This document shows, one piece after another, positions 58,950 to 64,000 of a DNA stretch of 64,000 nt. The translations under genes and the position numbers were made by a program. The DNA is from Ophiura sarsii (taxonomy: Eukaryota; Echinodermata; Ophiuroidea; Amphilepidida; Ophiuridae), in NCBI GenBank assembly GCA_035610835.1, contig CM069447.1:57543048-57607047 (forward strand). Reading direction: 5' to 3'. Positions within the stretch are counted from its first letter, which is position 1; each line of letters begins with the position of its first letter. The notes under the pieces were generated by a model. That model had not been told where the DNA came from, did not search any database, and saw only the letters and a list, made by a program, of their open reading frames with translations.

Positions 58950-60267
58950 GGACACCCAGCTTATATCCAAATTCACAATGGACACCCAGCTTAAATCCAC
59001 GTTCACAATGGACACCCAGCTTACATCCAAGTTCACAATGGACACCCAGCTTATATCCAAGTTCACAATGGACACCAGCTTATATCCAAGTTCACAATGG
59101 ACACCCAGCTTATATCCAAGTTCAAAATGGACACCCAGCTTATATCCAAGTTCACAATGGACACCAGCTTATATCCAAGTTCACAATGGACACCCAGCTT
59201 ATATCCAAGTTCACAATGGACACCCAGCTTAAATCCAAGTTCACAATGGACACCCAGCTTATATCCAAGTTCACAATGGACACCCAGCTTATATCCAAGT
59301 TCACAATGGACACCCAGCTTATATCCAAGTTCACAATGGACACCCAGCTTATATCCAAGTTCACAATGGACACCCAGCTTATATCCAAGTTCAAAATGGA
59401 CACCCAGCTTATATCCAAGTTCACAATGGACACCCAGCTTATATCCAAGTTCACAATGGACACCCAGCTTATATCCAAGTTCACAATGGACACCCAGCTT
59501 AAATCCAAGTTCACAATGGACACCCAGCTTATATCCAAGTTCACAATGGACACCCAGCTTATATCCAAGTTCACAATGGACACCCAGCTTATATCCAAGT
59601 TCACAATGGACACCCAGCTTATATCCAAGTTCACAATGGACACCCAGCTTATATCCAAGTTCACAATGGACACCCAGCTTATATCCAAGTTCACAATGGA
59701 CACCCAGCTTATATCCAAGTTCACAATGGACACCCAGCTTATATCCCAGTTCACAATGGACACCCAGCTTATATCCAAGTTCACAATGGACACCCAGCTT
59801 ATATCCAAGTTCACAATGGACACCCAGCTTATATCCAAGTTCACAATGGACACCCAGCTTATATCCAAGTTCACAATGGACACCCAGCTTATATCCAAGT
59901 TCACAATGGACACCCAGCTTAAATCCAAGTTCACAATGGACACCCAGCTTATATCCAAGTTCATAATGGACACCCAGCTTATATCCAAGTTCACAATGGA
60001 CACCCAGCTTATATCCAAGTTCACAATAGACACCCAGCTTAAATCCAAATTCACAATGGACACCCAGCTTAAATCCAAGTTCACAATGGACACCCAGCTT
60101 ATATCCAAGTTCATAATGGACACCCAGCTTATATCCAAGTTCACAATGGACACCCAGCTTAAATCCAAGTTCACAATGGACACCCAGCTTACATCCACGT
60201 TCACATGGACACTCAGCTTACATTCAAGTTCACAATGGACACACAGCTCAACAAATCCAAGTTCAAC
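58950..60267. repeat. 30-bp minisatellite, unit 3, about 44 copies
   Basis: Same length as unit 1 to within a base, but with two single-base losses (GACACCAGC near 59075 and 59163) instead of one, so the open frames switch at different points. This argues against a conserved peptide. Confidence 0.92.
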
Positions 60268-60709
60268 AAAGCATGTTTTTTTCCATTAATAATAAATATT
60301 GTCCTCACAATTGGTACTTCAGATTTGGCATTTTATTCATATAACATCCATTCTTTATTAAATGATAACATTTCATTAATCAATAATGAGTTAAATTTGA
60401 TACAATCTCATTGGAGAGGGTAAATGCACTGGGATAAACGGACAATTTTGTGTAGATAAACGGAGTGCGGTTAAATAATGACCAACCAATACGTGTTGAG
60501 CCATGCTTAGCGAACGCATCGAACAACTCCCGTGAACGGACAGCCAGTGCGTTTACCCTCTCTGATATATGGTTTTCAATCCGTACGAATCTGGATACCA
60601 TCCCTGAGTCACTATTTCCTTATTTTAACTCTGCCCGTAAGTTGGATGCCACAGAACCAATATGATTTGGTTAGTTCAGAGCACAGTCATGTAGGCTGGG
60701 TAAGTCATA
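60268..60709. other. spacer before unit 4
   Basis: Counterpart of 19565-20007 with the 149-bp inverted-repeat element at 60414-60562. Confidence 0.6.
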
Positions 60710-61609
60710 TCTAGTGAATTATGCCTCAATATGGGGACATATATTGATGGGATTAATTCATACACATGTAATTGTAGACTAGGTTTTGTAGGAGACATGT
60801 GTGAAATGGGTAAGTCATATCTAGTGAACCGTGCCTTAATATGGGGACATGTATTGATGGGATTAATTCATACACATGTAATTGTAGACTAGGATTAATG
60901 TAGGAGACATGTGTGAAATGGGTAAGTAATATCTAGTGAACCATGCTTTAATATGGGGACATGTATTGATGGGATTAATTCATACACATGTAATTGTAGA
61001 CTAGGTTTTGTAGGAGACTTAGTGAAATGGGTAAGTCATATCTAGTGAACCATGCCTCAATATGAGGACATGTATTGATGGGATTAATTCATACACTTGT
61101 AATTGTAGACTAGGTTTTGTAGGAGACATGTGTGAAATGGGTAATATCTAGTGAACCATGCTTTAATATGGGGACATGTATTGATGGGATTAATTCATAC
61201 ACATGTAATTGTAGACTAGGTTATGTAGGAGACATGTGTGAAATGGGTAAGTCATATCTAGTGAACCATGCCTCAATTTGGGGACGTGTATTGATGGGAT
61301 TAATTCATACACATGTAATTGTAGACTAGGTTATGTAGGAGACATGTGTGAAATGGGTAAGTCATATCTATAGTGAACCATGCTTCAATATGGGGACATG
61401 TATTGATGGGATTAATTCATACACATGTAATTGTAGACTAGGTTATGTAGGAGACATGTGTGAAATGGATAAGTCATATCTAGTGAACCATGCTTCAATA
61501 TGGGGACATGTATTGATGGGATTAATTCATACACATGTAATTGTAGACTAGGTTTTGAAGGAGACATGTGTGAAATGGGTAAGTCATATCTAGTGAACCA
61601 TGCCTCAAT
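60710..61609 (+). repeat. 110-bp EGF-derived satellite, unit 4, about 8 copies
   Basis: Short version, the same length and variants as unit 2. Confidence 0.85.
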
Positions 61610-61811
61610 AGTAGAGTTATTCTTCTGAAGTTTTCAACTCTTCTTAGGAGAATTGTTTAAGAATTTGTGAGTTAATATTCACGATATAGACCCTAGGTCA
61701 AACTTTAGAACATGACCCTTCATTATGAAGCTCAATTTAGAAATACCTTCTTAAGTCTGGATCAGAAGTTAACAAATAACTCTTCCTAAATTTACGTAAG
61801 GTTAATCTTAA

Positions 61812-62085
61812 CACTTTCCATGCGGCAGGCATTTGCAGACGACATTCCAAAATGTCTCAAAAATGTCAAAGTTATTGAATTTCATTACCATGGAATCACC
61901 TTGAGAAATAATAACACACACTTAGGCCCCCCCCCAAAAAAAATTGTTTGTATTAAATGCATTAAAATAAGTACAAACATGCCTAGTATTGGTTCCATAA
62001 TCCTTGAGATAGACCTTGAAATGTGGGAAGGGTTTCTGAAAAATCAGTTTTGTATATGGTCGAACCAATAGCCGCGTGGAAAGTG
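61812..62085 (+). mobile_element. piggyBac-like MITE copy a, unit 4
   Basis: Counterpart of 2299-2572. Confidence 0.67.
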
Positions 62086-62127
62086 TAAACTGCAATAACT
62101 AACCCAACATTATTAGGTGACCTATTG

Positions 62128-62409
62128 GGCAAAAAAAAAAGTTGACTTGCCCTTTCCGACCGACCCAAATATTCGGAATCTAGGATCGCTACAAGATGAA
62201 AACGTGTTTCTGAGTAGTATATGCTTGTTTAAAAATTAAAAATTAAAAATTAAAAAAATTAAAAAAAATTAAAATTAAAAAAAACATCTTTAAAACATGT
62301 TTCTGTGTAGTATCTCCCTGTTTAAATTTAAAAATTAAAAAAAATCTGACCGTCTGACCCAGACTCTAGCCCTGAAAGGGCAAGTCAACTTGTTTTCTTT
62401 TTTTTTGCC
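62128..62409 (-). mobile_element. GACTTGCCC MITE copy 1, unit 4
   Basis: Carries the long AAAATT tract of unit 1 with the CAACTTGTTTTC and TTAGGTCACCT variants of unit 2, a mosaic. Confidence 0.63.
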
Positions 62410-63199
62410 TTAGGTCACCTGTTCTATGTACGGGCCCGACGAACCCATTTTTATTTAGGCAAGAATCTTCAAAACCAATTGCAGTGATAAAAGACCATTT
62501 GCTTTTATTTAAAAAATCGATCATTGCATGATTGTCATATAAGTTACACTCATTTTTAGTAATGTCCTCTATTTTAACGCCAAATCCATGGGATGGTTGA
62601 ATTATCTTCAATATATTTTTAATTGTATTCCTTGAATTCAGACATTTTCTTTACTCTCATTTCCATGGTTCTATTTATTTAAAGATTTTGTATCCAAAAT
62701 TGTTTGTTTGTTTGTTTGTTTGTTGTTTATTAGGCAAAACGACAATATACAAAATACAACATACAAAAAATGCATGACACAAATATATACATATAATCAA
62801 GAACACAAACACCAAAATGCCGAGATACCAGGATAACCCATAAAGTCTGCTAAAAAAGCAAACTAGGCGCCTGGAACGAGGAGCATGAGACAAGAAAGGG
62901 ACACAAATAAAATAAAGTTAAACAGTATCAACAAACTCTTGGGCCATCCTGGCACTTCTTGCTAGGTGTTTTTTCATTGAATTCTTAAAAGTTCATACAC
63001 CTTTTGATATTTTTAACCAATTGTATTGATTATTGCGATTCTATATGGATTTTAAAAAAAATGAAAGCCAAATATATGGCTTTTATTATTTGTAGCACTT
63101 TTGAGAAAAAAATCCCATTCTTTCTGACTCTCACCTTGTAGAGCAGAAGATACTGTTATGATGTTGACTGTTGAAAATGTTCTCCTTTCCTCTGTCTAT
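62410..63199. other. intronic stretch, unit 4
   Basis: Counterpart of 2897-3686; (GTTT)n at about 62700. Confidence 0.55.
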
Positions 63200-63630
63200 A
63201 TGTGACGCGACAAGCGGAATGAGTCGTATGTCGGGAATATTGATTTTGAGTTATAGGTAAAAAGAAGTGACAAATTCTAATGTTTTACATTGTTTTCTCA
63301 GTTGGTAAATTGTTTTGTAACTTAAAGACTCAAAGTTCAATGTTAATGGGGTTTGGACCATACTGTAGCATTTTTCACCTGCTTTTAGATGATGGACAAA
63401 TATCAAAATTCAAAACTGCCGACATGTGACTCATTTCACTTGATCACGTCACATATATAAACTCCTCAAAAAAAGATCTGTTCAATTGCCTATATCTCTA
63501 GTTTTTAAGTTACAAACAGTTTTCCAACTGAGAAAACAAAGTAAAACATAAGAACTTGTCACTTCTTTTTACCTATAACTCAAAATCAATATTCCCGACA
63601 TACGACTCATTCCGCTTGATGGCATCACAT
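63200..63630. mobile_element. foldback element, unit 4
   Basis: Counterpart of 3687-4118 with the B variant GTAAAAAGAAG/CTTCTTTTTACC. Confidence 0.7.
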
Positions 63631-63757
63631 ATGTTTATAATGTGTTGCATATCAATGGGAAGTTGATCTGTTCATAAACAATGCCACATTTTGTAGTAAT
63701 AATTTATTTCAAGTATGTTGCCATCAGAATTCCGTTTACAGCAAACAATCATGATAA

Positions 63758-64000
63758 GGCAACAAAAAAAGTTGACTTGCCCTTTCAGGGCCAGAGTCTG
63801 GGTCGGACAGTCGGATTTTTTTAATCTTTTTAAATTTAAACAAGGAGATACTACACAAAAACACGTTTTAAAGATTTGATTTTTTTTGATTTTTTTTGTT
63901 TTGATTTTTTTTATTTTTAAACAAGCAGATACTACTCAAAAACATGTTTTTATCTTTCTTTATTGTTATGTGCTTCTTTCAACAACAAAAAAAATTCTAT
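63758..64000 (+). mobile_element. GACTTGCCC MITE copy 2, unit 4 (cut by window end)
   Basis: Left end GGCAACAAAAAAAGTTGACT at 63758. The right end lies beyond the window. Confidence 0.6.

Larger units (their letters stand above)
40587..60709 (+). repeat. 20-kb segmental tandem unit 3 (type A, partly mosaic)
   Basis: Third full unit, 20,123 bp. Apart from homopolymer lengths and scattered substitutions it matches unit 1 at an offset of 40,702-40,705. The 3' end of its 110-bp array (about 42323-42660) instead carries the variants of units 2 and 4, such as CCTCAATTTGGGGACGTG and the CTATAGTGAACC insertion. This unit therefore looks like a product of exchange or gene conversion between types. 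Confidence 0.95.
60710..64000 (+). repeat. 20-kb segmental tandem unit 4 (type B, cut by window end)
   Basis: The first 3.3 kb of a fourth unit: short 110-bp array, TTAA MITE, GACTTGCCC MITE, foldback element and the start of the second GACTTGCCC MITE. It shares the B markers of unit 2 (short array, CAACTTGTTTTC, GTAAAAAGAAG). It keeps the longer AAAATT-rich tract near 62230 that unit 2 lacks. No exon is reached before the window ends. Confidence 0.93.

Overview
The window looks like AT-rich invertebrate animal nuclear DNA. A marine deuterostome (echinoderm, hemichordate or amphioxus-like) would fit, because phase-1 EGF exons sit among tRNA-derived SINEs with an (ATT)n tail and many MITEs. 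The species cannot be fixed from sequence alone. There are no bacterial operons, rRNA genes, CRISPR arrays or intact transposase genes, and no promoter, start exon, terminal exon or poly(A) site that I can support. Everything appears to lie inside one very large plus-strand gene, or a tandem set of gene fragments.

The dominant structure is a tandem segmental duplication with a period of about 20 kb. Units start at 1, 20008, 40587 and 60710, giving three full units of 20,007, 20,579 and 20,123 bp and a 3.3-kb start of a fourth. Units 1 and 3 are very close to each other (type A). Units 2 and 4 share other variants (type B). This suggests a 40.6-kb A-B dimer that was itself duplicated, with local mosaicism.

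Each full unit carries five exons in the same order: three EGF-like exons of 114 nt, one EGF-like exon of 111 nt and one LDL-receptor class A exon of 123 nt. All have phase 1-1 borders and good AG/GT splice sites. They sum to 576 nt (192 codons). The LDLa-to-next-EGF1 junction is also in frame, so a transcript across the units would encode near-identical [EGF-EGF-EGF-EGF-LDLa] modules. The protein is probably extracellular or cell-surface. Its EGF domains carry Notch-type O-glucose and O-fucose consensus sites.

Layout of a unit, using unit 1 numbering: an EGF-exon-derived 110-bp satellite (1-2096); a TTAA-flanked piggyBac-like MITE; a MITE with GACTTGCCC inverted repeats; a foldback element; an inverted second copy of the GACTTGCCC MITE; EGF1 followed by two tandem 3' exon fragments; EGF2 and EGF3 in a 0.8-1.1 kb tandem duplication; a tRNA-derived SINE; a hAT-type MITE with a perfect 8-bp target duplication; about 7 kb (9 kb in unit 2) of nested GGTCA-rich Helitron/HINE-like elements; EGF4; another TTAA MITE; the LDLa exon; a 30-bp minisatellite of about 42-44 copies; and a small inverted-repeat element leading into the next unit.

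Duplication is seen at 30 bp, 107-110 bp, about 1 kb, 20 kb and 40 kb, so the locus has been growing at several scales. Assembly error or unmerged haplotypes remain a real alternative for the largest scale.
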